Under the pieces are notes generated by a model, which did no database searches, was not told where the DNA came from, and saw only the letters and a list, made by a program, of their open reading frames with translations. From NCBI RefSeq assembly GCF_005887115.1, contig NZ_PNCJ01000009.1:62001-126000 (forward strand): a stretch of DNA of 64,000 nucleotides. Direction: 5' to 3'. A program made the position numbers and the translations under genes. This DNA comes from Pseudoalteromonas rubra (lineage in GTDB: Bacteria > Pseudomonadota > Gammaproteobacteria > Enterobacterales > Alteromonadaceae). This document shows positions 16,901-25,349 of this stretch, piece after piece. The first letter of the stretch is position 1; every line of letters begins with the position of its first letter.

Positions 16901-17927
16901 CGGCCAGTCGCTCTGTAGTGAGCTCAAGTAACCGTGCCAGATGAGAAGAAGGGTATTTGTGGTGTCGAAATGCACTTGCCAGTGCCTGAGAAGCCTGTTC
17001 AGCGAGTGCCATAAATGAAAGCTGGCTGTTTGTCTCACACGTGATACAGGTTGTCTGCGCGAACATGCCAACGATTTGCTTTTCACTTTTTGTGCTACGC
17101 CCATGTACAGCAATGCCGAGGTCAACTTTGTCGTTATCAGTCATTTGTGCCAGTAAAATAGAGAGTGCCGCACTCATGACAGCCAATGGACTCAGGTTAT
17201 GGTTTTGAGCTAGCTTCTGCATTTGCTGGTTTAAATCGGGACTTAAGGGCAGATTAATTTCACCGCTACCAGATTGTGTATAGTAGGCGGGTAAACGCAT
17301 GACACTCCTTCCAGAAAATTGCTTTTTCCAATATTCCTGATCCTTAGTGTACCGTCGGCTACTAAGGTATCTGTGAGCATTTAGAACGCTGCTATGATAT
17401 TGCGGAATGTCATGTAACCAATCTATACTTTGGTTCTGTGTCAGGCAATGATAAAGCTTGTGCCAATATTCTACCAGCCGATACCCTCCCATACCGTCAA
17501 TTATGAAGTGATGAAATTGTACGAACAAAAAGCAGTTCTGCTCGCCCAGTTTGAGCAGGCAAGCTTCAGAGGTATTATTGTTCATTAACGACATGGGTCG
17601 AGCATTACGTTGGCGGATCCAATCCAGTGCTTGTTGCTCCGGAGAGCCAAGATGAGAAAAATCTTCGAAGGCGAGTGCGACTCGCTTATCATCTGCTATG
17701 CGCTGCTTAGGAAGACCATCCGGTTGTTCTATGATTTCTATTCTAAGTGCATCCAAGTGCTTGTGTAACAGTTGCCAGCATAGTTGCATTGTTGAGAAGT
17801 CCAAATCATATGTCAGCTTCTGATAACAAGCGACATTATATGATGGTTCATCCGGATAAAGCAGTTGATCGAGGTAAATGTTTTCCTGAGAAGGGTGCAA
17901 GGGTAACAGGTTTGTATGGCTGTCCAC
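13989..17927 (-). CDS. Single-module NRPS (C-A-PCP-TE) with a cysteine-type thioesterase
   Basis: A protein of 1312 residues with the same order and length as EntF. The condensation domain (about 5-430) has HHFIIDG with His139, His140 and Asp144. The adenylation domain (about 465-965) has YTSGTSGKPKG at 615-625, NEYGPTE, YKTGDW, RGHRIELGEIE and the NGKVD Lys954. The carrier domain has LGGSSL, with Ser1008 as the phosphopantetheine site. The thioesterase (about 1085-1300) begins CLPYAGADG and its nucleophile motif is GHCLGG: the codon is TGC, so Cys1136 replaces Ser. GGHYF supplies the His. By eye the binding-pocket code reads D-S-A-L-I-A-E-V-W-K, to which I assign no substrate. No tailoring, transport or aryl-acid genes are adjacent, so a partner enzyme must be elsewhere, or the product is an acylated amino acid. 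Confidence 0.93.
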   Translation of the reverse strand: MDSHTNLLPLHPSQENIYLDQLLYPDEPSYNVACYQKLTYDLDFSTMQLCWQLLHKHLDALRIEIIEQPDGLPKQRIADDKRVALAFEDFSHLGSPEQQALDWIRQRNARPMSLMNNNTSEACLLKLGEQNCFLFVQFHHFIIDGMGGYRLVEYWHKLYHCLTQNQSIDWLHDIPQYHSSVLNAHRYLSSRRYTKDQEYWKKQFSGRSVMRLPAYYTQSGSGEINLPLSPDLNQQMQKLAQNHNLSPLAVMSAALSILLAQMTDNDKVDLGIAVHGRSTKSEKQIVGMFAQTTCITCETNSQLSFMALAEQASQALASAFRHHKYPSSHLARLLELTTERLADVIIGYEHYDHENLEQDTKAQSFLLSNQQQAQPLAVRLLDFDFNDNLILKVIYSRAYLSAKEAKQFSKRLLAIMEFGTHASHLSAVELLGKLTDEQQLPADKQTLCPVRNNNQDTLHGLFEQQAQQTPDDIAVVYQQDRLSYRALDERANRLARAIRQEVNLDTQSCPQPGFLVALYYEPCIEMVIAKLAVLKAGGAYVPISPRNPHTRSVHIIKDTESKLVLTHKLLCDALSNIIQTLPSPPLILTTDCAQKHSATPLPSYSKHTDLAYVIYTSGTSGKPKGVMIEHASIVYSTQYRVSSYGQYQAFLLVSQYAFDSAIAGIFGTLCSGGMLVISPNHNPATVQVLLHEHHITHTLMTPSLYQVLIESIAEIAPLLHIQAVILAGETLSIDIHQQHQTLLPNVALYNEYGPTENSVWTSMHRCDKHYQICPGNIGKPLAHCSIYVLDRHGYPVLTGSPGELHISGPGLARGYLGQPELTAQRFIENPFYAGLPDATVTPRLYKTGDWVRQLPSGELIYLHRKDSQLKIRGHRIELGEIERVMCDIEGVKQAVVITWGNSCNPQLAAYVVVHPGQTFCSTDLALKMQASLPMYMLPHSYTQLTGIPLTINGKVDLTALPEPTSDTGKSYVAPVSSLERTLALLWQDILQRDRIGLTDNFLSLGGSSLSLIQLSARIRKTFQVELSVMMLFNNSTLTEMAKLIRTATSDNPGEVSDYLHLLSDDNKAEIALICLPYAGADGLIYRPLTGQLPPSIALYTLSYPEASSEDYQDYFAQCILDIQARISLPIVVMGHCLGGAVAMLLTQAMIAKNIDVNALIVNAFTLSEQDLPETDTDAENGLPLDHDTIKGLLLSAGLQTNQHPFTNEQWDSIIQRFRRDAQLAEWCRRVYLSHYLNNRLTLPVFNILAKDDPLTEGYLDNNSIWKQFADDYHIVELEQGGHYFINEPDLGFVEKLQNICQLTSEQTISPTI

Positions 17928-18351
17928 TGTATAACTCCGTTTTGTTCAGTGTAAAAGACGAGGGTAAGCGCCGTCAGTGTATTTATAGGGTACAGACAGG
18001 ATGTTAAAATGATGTTGTCTGCGCTATTTGGCCCTGAAATTACAACATTTGCAAATGAATAATATTATACAGCTATGAGGGGGTCTGTTCTGATGTTCAT
18101 TTATGGTCAATAAGCACATTAAATACACCGAGTTGGCTTCCACAGGTAGTCTACATTTACATTCATTTACTGAGTTATTTTATTGATTTTATTCTTTTTT
18201 GTGTCTTTGGTGATTTGTTGAGCAAGAGACTAATAAAACGTCATTGAGATTGGGATAGGTAATGCGTAGAATCCGCGCATTTACAAAAGTTGAGATCTGT
18301 GGATTTGGTATCCTGTTACCTCTTCAGATTATTATTTAGCGGAGAACTGCA
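17928..18351. other. Divergent intergenic region of 424 bases
   Basis: An AT-rich stretch separates the NRPS gene from the large lipoprotein gene and must hold both promoters. I see no long inverted repeat and no supported small gene. A frame of 86 codons at 17747-18007 runs antisense into the NRPS start and is not convincing. Confidence 0.5.
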
Positions 18352-21300
18352 TTGATTAAACTCAGGTTAAAATGGCTGTGGTTTGGGCTTTTGGTCCTGA
18401 CCTCTGGTTGTGGTGGAGGAGGTGATGCAACACCGACTGTGCCAGAAGAATCTGGTAGTACGGAAGTGGTGCAACCTGATTCAGGCCAGGATATGAGTAA
18501 CTCAGGCACTGTGGGGACCTCTGGCAATGAGCTACCTGAAATCAGTATCTCAGGAGTAGAGCAGACTCAAGAACGTAAGACGATCGTTTTGTCTGTCAAG
18601 GCAAGTGATGAGTTTGACCAAGCAATTCAGTATCACTGGCAGGCAAGCTCTGAGCTTGATGTGAAACTGGATGGAATTGATAGTGCTGAGCTTAAGGTCA
18701 CATCACCTGATATCCGCAATGATACGAATGTCACGTTCACAGCGACTGTGACAGGAGCTTCCGGGGCTGTCAGTCAGGCAGAGCACACTGTCATGTTCCT
18801 GCGTAATGAGCGAGTACTGAATATAACCGGGATGGTAACGGATAAACCCATAGCGAATGCGCATGTAGTGGCTCAGGTAGGTGATGAACGGTTTGAAACT
18901 CAGGCCAATCAGGAGGGGGTTTATCATCTGGAAGTCAGAGCTGATGAGGCCAGTGAACAGGCACTAGTACGACTTAGCGCAACAGGTGTCGGAGCTCAGG
19001 AAAAAGTTCAGTTTATTTCGCAAATGGATACGTTGGCGAGCCTGATCCAAGCTGCGGGTAATGACGCATTACTCGAATTCAGTGAGTTGTCTGATGTAAA
19101 CGTAACCAATGTCACTACAGCAGAATTTGCGCAATTGCAAGCTATGAAAGGTGCGTTAGACTCAGCAGAACAGTTTCGGGCAGCTAAGAAAAATATCGAT
19201 ACGAATAAAAAGTATCAGCTGGCTACCCTGTTAAAGGTCATTGTTGATCACGACATGACGTTACTGCCAGACAACATGAGCTCTACTTTGGCCTTAGCTG
19301 AAAATACATTCATTAACGAGCGTCTATACTCTGAGATCTCAGCGAATGACGAATCTTTGGTAGCACAGATAAAAACAGCTCTCTTTGGCGATCCGATGCT
19401 TACCTCGGGCTCAAAACACAAGTTGAAAGGGGTTTACTATCTTTTTAACCCCGATGTTTTCGATGGTTTGCTTGTTCGTTTGACATTTAACGCAGATGGA
19501 ACGGGTATATTATATGCTTGGCAGGAGGTCCCTTTTAGTTGGAAACAAGAAGGGAAAAAGGTTGAGCTCACATTGGGAACATCACCCCAGATCGGTCAGC
19601 AGGATTGGGCTACTTTTTCTTTAAATAGCTTTACGCTGACAATGCTCAATGATCGCGGCCCTTACACCGAAGTCGTTTCTGAGTTCGACTATACGATGGC
19701 ATTTAGCTACTCGGATGACGAGAAGAATATCAAGGTAGAAGCATACAGCCAGCTAATACCGGAGAGTGAACTACCTGAACTGCCGAGTTCGGCCCTGACT
19801 GGAACATGGTACATTCAGCACTTTGGCTTTTCGCACGATATGAGCCAGCCTATCCAGTTTGAGTTTTCTGCAGATGGGCAAGCCATACAAGTTGCTACAA
19901 ACAAAATATGGCATTGGCAATTCGCTGATAATGAGTTGATTATTTCTGATGGTGTGGAGTCGGTGCGACTATCGTTACTGCGACAGGCCGCGTATGGACT
20001 GAGATTTGCGGCATCCGGCACATTCACTTCAGCGCCTTTGTGGGGAGACAAAACCCCGCTAAATCACACTCTGTTTGTTAAACCGCAAGAGGTGAGCTTT
20101 GACCAAAGTGATTTTTCCAGTCAGTGGCAACAGGCTAACCAGTTTCATAATTATAACCAATACAACTTTTTAGCAGATAACACCGTTGTCGAGGGTCTGT
20201 CTGCTCCTAAGCTGTGGTCGCTTTCTGAGGGTAAAGTAAGCGTTAAGGAATATCATTGGTTTGGAGCATGGGTGTCAGAATGTGATGTTTCTCATCCATC
20301 TTGTGTGCTCAAAACGTCGGCTGAATACGAGCTGCTTGCGACCTGGCAAAACAAAATATTGGTTCGCAGTGCATACTCCAATATGCCCTGGTCGATGCAC
20401 AGTGATGTCCCCAGATACAAGCTAGAAGTATATGCCTTGAACCAGGCAGATATGCAAACTGCACTGGATCCATTTGTGCAGTCTAGTGATATTATGTTGT
20501 ATGGCCTGGAAACTGGCAGCTCTGTGAAGTTTCGCAGTTGGTATGATTGCTCGCAAAGTGCGTTTTGCGTTCCTACTGTTGCGTACAATGACCGCACATA
20601 CACAGCACAAAGGTTGGGGCAGTCAGTTATATTGACTGATATACAAAGCAGCGAAAGATTCATACTGAACATTAGGATGGCGTCTGCCAATGAGTTTGAC
20701 GTGTGCGTTCGTCAGTTTAATGGTGTTTGCAACGATACGAATACAAATAGGTACTTGAATGTTGCCCCTGTAATACAGCTGGATATAGACATTGAGGGGC
20801 AAGGCCAGCTTGTTGCTCACGGTGAACTGAGGTACCTGGACAACTTTGCTCTAAGTGTTGAGCCGGATGAGGGCTATGTTATTGCAGAGATCAGTGGATG
20901 TGGCGGGTTTTATGACGAGGCGAATAAGGCATACTATGTAAACAGTGCGCCGCGTATATGCGAAATAAAGGCGAAATTTATCAAGGACAATGGCTTTCTT
21001 GGAGAGTTCAACCTGCTGGATAACCGATATTATGCACCAAGAACCCTCCAATTTGATATCCAGGCATCAGGGAAAGGTAGACTCACCTCAGGCGGCCTTT
21101 ACCCCAATGACTTTGATTGGCAGTCAAAGGACGATGGATTAACAGCTGTTCTGGGTGAGGGCTACCTTGTTGATACACGCTACACTATGGAGAATGGCAA
21201 TGAGATTAAAGAAGAGCATTACCTGATTGGGTTTGAATTACAACCAGGGAAAAGCCCTGAAGTAGAATTGCTCTGGCACATTGAAACTCGTCGTGAACAA

Positions 21301-22398
21301 CAAGCTTTTGAGACCTACACTCAGCTGTCTATTGTACATGATCAGCGAAAAATAAAGCCCGTTGGTATCGAGAACCCGGTGGGTACCTGGATCCTGGTTA
21401 ACGGCGATGCTGGCAGCCTGTTTTCGCATGACCCTTATGATTCAGATATGCTCAATTCTCATCTGCAGCCATACCGGCTTGTGTTACAACCTGACGGAAC
21501 TGCTTGGTATCAGAATTGGGAGGATAACGGTAGCGCCAGTGTGACTTTCCACTGGGAACAAAATGAAGGTGGTGTGTTGTTTACTGATATGTCGGGTACA
21601 AGCATCGACTTTCAGATGAATATGGCCCAAACGATCGAAGGCGGATATCGATACAACCTTGATTACAAGCGCGGTGGCCAAGATCGTCCGTTTATGACAG
21701 ACGCCGGCTTTATTATCAAGCAACAAGACGAGCCATTACATGTCAGTCAATATCAAGGGGCGTGGCGGTTTGTCAGCGGTCCTGAGCGTACTGCTCTTGA
21801 AGGTCTGGAGCTCTATCCAAGTGGCACTGTGAACAGCAGTGCATCGACTGAGCTTTATCATTCAACCTATTCACCGGGTCAAGTGCTTTTGGAAAGTTAT
21901 CGAAACGAAGACACTGGGTTGCAGGATCCGAGTTGCTCTAGCCATAATTCGCATTGTGTGTTTCAACGCGGTGTGAAACATGAGTTCATCGCCAGTGCAC
22001 CGGGCAGACTTTATAGTGTGATGACAACAGCCTATTCAGAGGGCGAATATGCCTACCCTGTTTTTCGTATGATAGAGCACAAAGAAATCGCTGAATTGAC
22101 ACGTTTTGAACCTTACATGCTGTTTGGGCTTAGACTGTTTGAATACACGGATAGTGGGAAAGTCTATGACTGGTCCACGCCCGGGTACTATACGGGGTCT
22201 ACTTCCCTATACATTGATTTTAACGTCTATCAGGTCATTTTGAATGAACAAGGTAAGTTGGAATACACCGACAACGGACTGACCTATTATGTTGAACTGG
22301 TCTCAGTCAGTGAGGAAGGGTTGCTGGTATGCCAATATTCGCAAAATGAACAGTGTGATATCTCAACACAAAAGTTGTTAAGGTATCGGCGGATTTAA
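18352..22398 (+). CDS. Very large lipoprotein of unknown function
   Basis: A protein of 1348 residues. The start is TTG, supported by a GGAG eight bases upstream and by an immediate lipoprotein signal: LLVLTSGC with the acylated Cys at residue 20, then GGGGDATPT. Asp does not directly follow the Cys, so the outer membrane is the likely location. Residues about 60-150 form an Ig-like domain (VTFTATVTGASGAVS). Residues 155-210 resemble a carboxypeptidase-regulatory-like beta sandwich (ITGMVTDKPIANAHVV). The remaining 1000 residues contain a repeated lipocalin-like unit marked by TGTWYI, VGTWIL and QGAWRF, each followed by a polar strand series, plus several Cys pairs. I cannot assign a function. 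It stands alone, with a promoter region before it and a terminator after it. Surface binding or cell-envelope structure is possible. Confidence 0.8.
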   Translation: MIKLRLKWLWFGLLVLTSGCGGGGDATPTVPEESGSTEVVQPDSGQDMSNSGTVGTSGNELPEISISGVEQTQERKTIVLSVKASDEFDQAIQYHWQASSELDVKLDGIDSAELKVTSPDIRNDTNVTFTATVTGASGAVSQAEHTVMFLRNERVLNITGMVTDKPIANAHVVAQVGDERFETQANQEGVYHLEVRADEASEQALVRLSATGVGAQEKVQFISQMDTLASLIQAAGNDALLEFSELSDVNVTNVTTAEFAQLQAMKGALDSAEQFRAAKKNIDTNKKYQLATLLKVIVDHDMTLLPDNMSSTLALAENTFINERLYSEISANDESLVAQIKTALFGDPMLTSGSKHKLKGVYYLFNPDVFDGLLVRLTFNADGTGILYAWQEVPFSWKQEGKKVELTLGTSPQIGQQDWATFSLNSFTLTMLNDRGPYTEVVSEFDYTMAFSYSDDEKNIKVEAYSQLIPESELPELPSSALTGTWYIQHFGFSHDMSQPIQFEFSADGQAIQVATNKIWHWQFADNELIISDGVESVRLSLLRQAAYGLRFAASGTFTSAPLWGDKTPLNHTLFVKPQEVSFDQSDFSSQWQQANQFHNYNQYNFLADNTVVEGLSAPKLWSLSEGKVSVKEYHWFGAWVSECDVSHPSCVLKTSAEYELLATWQNKILVRSAYSNMPWSMHSDVPRYKLEVYALNQADMQTALDPFVQSSDIMLYGLETGSSVKFRSWYDCSQSAFCVPTVAYNDRTYTAQRLGQSVILTDIQSSERFILNIRMASANEFDVCVRQFNGVCNDTNTNRYLNVAPVIQLDIDIEGQGQLVAHGELRYLDNFALSVEPDEGYVIAEISGCGGFYDEANKAYYVNSAPRICEIKAKFIKDNGFLGEFNLLDNRYYAPRTLQFDIQASGKGRLTSGGLYPNDFDWQSKDDGLTAVLGEGYLVDTRYTMENGNEIKEEHYLIGFELQPGKSPEVELLWHIETRREQQAFETYTQLSIVHDQRKIKPVGIENPVGTWILVNGDAGSLFSHDPYDSDMLNSHLQPYRLVLQPDGTAWYQNWEDNGSASVTFHWEQNEGGVLFTDMSGTSIDFQMNMAQTIEGGYRYNLDYKRGGQDRPFMTDAGFIIKQQDEPLHVSQYQGAWRFVSGPERTALEGLELYPSGTVNSSASTELYHSTYSPGQVLLESYRNEDTGLQDPSCSSHNSHCVFQRGVKHEFIASAPGRLYSVMTTAYSEGEYAYPVFRMIEHKEIAELTRFEPYMLFGLRLFEYTDSGKVYDWSTPGYYTGSTSLYIDFNVYQVILNEQGKLEYTDNGLTYYVELVSVSEEGLLVCQYSQNEQCDISTQKLLRYRRI

Positions 22399-22422
22399 TC
22401 AGGCGGTATCATTTCATCTTAC

Positions 22423-22452
22423 TGATAAAGCCGGAATTATCCGGCTTTATCA
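22423..22452. terminator. Bidirectional terminator between convergent genes
   Basis: A perfect 13-base stem (22423-22435 with 22440-22452) and a 4-base loop lies 24 bases after the lipoprotein stop and 26 bases beyond the stop of the minus-strand Na/Pi gene. The stem contains AAAG/CTTT outside a GCCGGA core. Confidence 0.85.
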
Positions 22453-22477
22453 ACCCTTTACATTAAAAACCATTCCC

Positions 22478-24118
22478 CTATGTTGTGCTACTATGTCGAG
22501 TGTCGGGGCTCAGCTGAGCATCAATCAGATATATCAGTAACATAGCTTTTTGCCATTGCTGTGTCAGCTGCCACATATCAGACAGGCCATTGATATTTAT
22601 GACCATATTGTCTATCGGCAGGGTTGCATTGGTTCCGGCAAGGATGAGATCGTCTTTAACGTCGTCATGGAGTTGTTGTAGTTGATTAAGTTGGGCGTCT
22701 AACATGCTTTCACTCACCACCTCGGCTGCCAGACTGGTTTTCATAAAATACCCCAGTTGCGACTGATATTCCTGGAGCTGGGCGTGTAATTCAGGGTGTT
22801 CGGCCAATTGTTTTTGTGGCTGCAGATGAGCGAGCTTTTCAATACAGTGACTGCAGGTAAACAGGTAGTGCTCAACGCGCATCAGCTTTGCGAGCAGATC
22901 AGTGGTCTCCTTTGAGAGGGCTGACTGCTCCACGGTGACAATAAAGTTGCCAATATGCTGACAGAGCTTCTGAATGGTCTGGATTGCTTGTTCAATGGCC
23001 AGGCTGTCCAGAGGTTGACGGGACTTTTCATACTGCGCCAGTATTTTATCGGCAACTAACTTGGTTTCGAGCAACAGTGCGTTGGTTGCCAGGGCGGGGG
23101 TTTGTGCAATGGTTTTATCCAAAAACCGTGGCCGGGAGGCGGTTTCTTCGGCGCTGCAAAAGCGCTTCATTAAAAAGCCTGCCAGGCGGTTATTGAGTGG
23201 AAAGATCAGCAGCACGCCCAGCACGTTAAACAGAGTATGGAACAGCGCCAGTGACAGCGCCGGATCGGCGGTCAGATTGAAAAAGCCAGTGATCTCGGTG
23301 ATCAGATAAAACAGCACAGGTAAAATGGCAAAGGCCACCGCAGCGGTCAGCGCGTTAAATATAATTTGTGCCGCGGCGACGCGCTTGGCGTTGGATGTGG
23401 CGCCAATGGCAGCGAGCATTGAGGTAGAGGTAGTGCCGATATTGGCTCCGATTACCATGGCGCCGGCCGCATACAGGCCAATCATGCCACTGGCTGCTGC
23501 CGTAATTGTTAGTGCGATGGACGCGCTGGATGACTGAGTCAGGGTGGTCATGACAATACCAACCAGTAAAAATGTCAGCATGCCAGTCAGCCCCGCGGCG
23601 GTGAATTGGCTTAAATCAAAAGCGGCGACGACATGTTCAAACGCGCCTTTGAGTATGTCGATGCCAATGAAAAACAGACCAAAGCCAACCAGCGCCAGAC
23701 CTGCTGATGCCAGTCGGGATTGCGGGCGTAATAACTTCATCAGTGCACCTATGCCAATCAGCGGCAGAGCAATGGCCTGAATATTGAATTTAAAGCCAAT
23801 CGCGGCAACCAGCCAGCCAGTGATGGTTGTGCCGACATTGGCACCATACACTATGCCCAGCGCCTGATGCATGGTGATCAGGCCCGCATTAACAAAGCCC
23901 AGCGAGGCAACGGTTACCGCACTTGACGATTGCACCAGTGCTGTCATGCAAAAACCCGAGGCAATGCCGCGTTGCGGGGTTTGAGTCCAGGTTGCCAGCA
24001 CTTTACGCAGCGACGCGCCGGCAGCGAGTTTCAATCCATCTGTCATCATGCTGATGGCGACCAGGAAAATCCCCAGGCCGCCAAGCAAGCTACCTATTAG
24101 TTGCAGTGTATCCATCAT
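22478..24118 (-). CDS. Na/Pi-cotransporter family protein with PhoU-like C-terminal domain
   Basis: An inner-membrane protein of 546 residues from the ATG at 24118; ATGs at 24130 and 24148 are also in frame, and the chosen start has a GGGATTGAG just before it. The first 310 residues hold about eight hydrophobic segments and the two inverted signature repeats of the PF02690 family: ALVQSSSAVTVASLGFVNAG and TLTQSSSASIALTITAA, plus GANVGTT and GANIGTT. These QSSSA motifs bind Na+ and phosphate in family members. The last 200 residues are soluble and helical, like PhoU, and probably regulate transport. The role is sodium-driven phosphate movement, perhaps export or low-affinity uptake. It is not linked to pst or phoB genes. 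Confidence 0.9.
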   Translation of the reverse strand: MMDTLQLIGSLLGGLGIFLVAISMMTDGLKLAAGASLRKVLATWTQTPQRGIASGFCMTALVQSSSAVTVASLGFVNAGLITMHQALGIVYGANVGTTITGWLVAAIGFKFNIQAIALPLIGIGALMKLLRPQSRLASAGLALVGFGLFFIGIDILKGAFEHVVAAFDLSQFTAAGLTGMLTFLLVGIVMTTLTQSSSASIALTITAAASGMIGLYAAGAMVIGANIGTTSTSMLAAIGATSNAKRVAAAQIIFNALTAAVAFAILPVLFYLITEITGFFNLTADPALSLALFHTLFNVLGVLLIFPLNNRLAGFLMKRFCSAEETASRPRFLDKTIAQTPALATNALLLETKLVADKILAQYEKSRQPLDSLAIEQAIQTIQKLCQHIGNFIVTVEQSALSKETTDLLAKLMRVEHYLFTCSHCIEKLAHLQPQKQLAEHPELHAQLQEYQSQLGYFMKTSLAAEVVSESMLDAQLNQLQQLHDDVKDDLILAGTNATLPIDNMVININGLSDMWQLTQQWQKAMLLIYLIDAQLSPDTRHSSTT

Positions 24119-24253
24119 ACTCAATCCCATTGCAGTGGCACAGTACATTCAGGCCACTTTGTTATAGCGCCTAAAAAGTACCATGATTGCTAAAAAAGGC
24201 GTTGTCTGAGGTCAACTTTTTGAACGCTAACATATATTTAGGGATATAAGCAG

Positions 24254-24280
24254 AACCGGGTAAAGTCAAGTTACCCGGTT
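24254..24280. terminator. Hairpin after the DUF2306 gene
   Basis: AACCGGGTAA and TTACCCGGTT form a 10-base stem with a 7-base loop, 11 bases beyond the stop of the minus-strand gene. It lacks a long T-run but is well placed as a terminator. Confidence 0.65.
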
Positions 24281-24291
24281 TAAGCCGGTTG

Positions 24292-25137
24292 TCAGAACAG
24301 GCTATTGAAAATCATCATGACTCGGGGGCTCCACATCATTATGGTCGCAGCACCCACGCCAATCAGAGTTATGACAGCAGCAATGCTAATAGCACCCGTG
24401 GCAAGCCATTTGGCTGTGTCTGTGCGGCGTTTTTTGGCCCAGAAATAGAGCTCTGCAATGAACATGGGTAACAGGTAACACAGAAACGACAAGGTGATAT
24501 CCGCCGGGCCATCAAGGTTCCGGGTGTTACCGTTGGAACCCTGATTGATCATATACCAGCCCATCAGAAACAGGCGAAATGCCCATACACCGTTGACCAG
24601 AATAAAACTATGGACAGCCCAGCGCTGGTGCGCTGCAAATTGTTTGTTTACTGCACTGCGCCAGGCGAGCAGGATAAATACAGGTATCAACAGGCCATTG
24701 AGTGTGACGCCCATAGCGCCTATATCACTGAGGCGGATACCCACTCCCCAGGAAAGATATAAACCAGTCAGTGCACCACATAAACCGAAGAACAAGAACA
24801 TTCGGCCATTATAGCGGTGAAAGCGAGGGTATTTTTTGCGCATGCCGGGAGAAAGCTGAAAAATACCACTGATGGCCATAAATGCCGCAGGAATGATATG
24901 GCCAAAGAACATGAAAGAGTTAAAACTACCAGTACTGTCAAACCCCTGGGTCGGAGAAACTTTGTCGGCTTGTTCTGCTGCCCCAATGAGCAAAGGAAGT
25001 GCATAAAGGCTGAGAATATAAATGGCAAAGGCCCACTGGCCGAGAAGCGCAATCACAATCCAGGTTTTGAGTGACCCCTGAAGGGCGTTATCCGCTGAAA
25101 GTAACGGCGATGATTGTTGTTTTAATAAGGTTAGCAT
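24292..25137 (-). CDS. DUF2306-like integral membrane protein
   Basis: A protein of 281 residues, taking the ATG at 25137, which is preceded by GTGGTGA; a GTG at 25149 is also in frame. It has six or seven transmembrane segments. The signature KYPRFHRYNGRMFLFFGL (about residue 100) and AAHQRWAVHSFILVNGVWAFRLF (about residue 170) match the DUF2306 family, where paired His residues in such segments could bind haem or metal. Function is unknown. It is divergent from a membrane-bound AraC-type regulator 212 bases away, so that regulator probably controls it. A hairpin follows its stop. Confidence 0.8.
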   Translation of the reverse strand: MLTLLKQQSSPLLSADNALQGSLKTWIVIALLGQWAFAIYILSLYALPLLIGAAEQADKVSPTQGFDSTGSFNSFMFFGHIIPAAFMAISGIFQLSPGMRKKYPRFHRYNGRMFLFFGLCGALTGLYLSWGVGIRLSDIGAMGVTLNGLLIPVFILLAWRSAVNKQFAAHQRWAVHSFILVNGVWAFRLFLMGWYMINQGSNGNTRNLDGPADITLSFLCYLLPMFIAELYFWAKKRRTDTAKWLATGAISIAAVITLIGVGAATIMMWSPRVMMIFNSLF

Positions 25138-25217
25138 TGTAGTCACCACAATTTAACTGTTTGATTTAAATGCTAATGTGGCATGTTATTCGTAAATCGT
25201 CGCACCGTATTTGAAAG

Positions 25218-25246
25218 TCGGCACAGGGTTTTGACTTATTTGCCGA
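25218..25246. promoter_or_regulatory. Short inverted repeat in a divergent promoter region
   Basis: TCGGCA at 25218-25223 and TGCCGA at 25241-25246 are reverse complements, with arm centres 23 bases apart. It lies in the 212-base gap between the DUF2306 gene and the AraC-type gene, where an operator is expected. A 6-base arm can occur by chance, so this is a weak call. Confidence 0.25.
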
Positions 25247-25349
25247 AGTTTAAACATGTACTTTGTAATGTTTTCTTACAACCGCACATTGAAGCAAGTT
25301 GGTGAAGTAATTATGATCACCAAAGCGCACCAAATTGAGAATTTCATTT

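Noticed and set aside
13989..17927. Assigning a substrate to the adenylation domain, and naming the gene entF
   Set aside because: The pocket code read by eye differs from the serine code of EntF, and no enterobactin-type genes are nearby.
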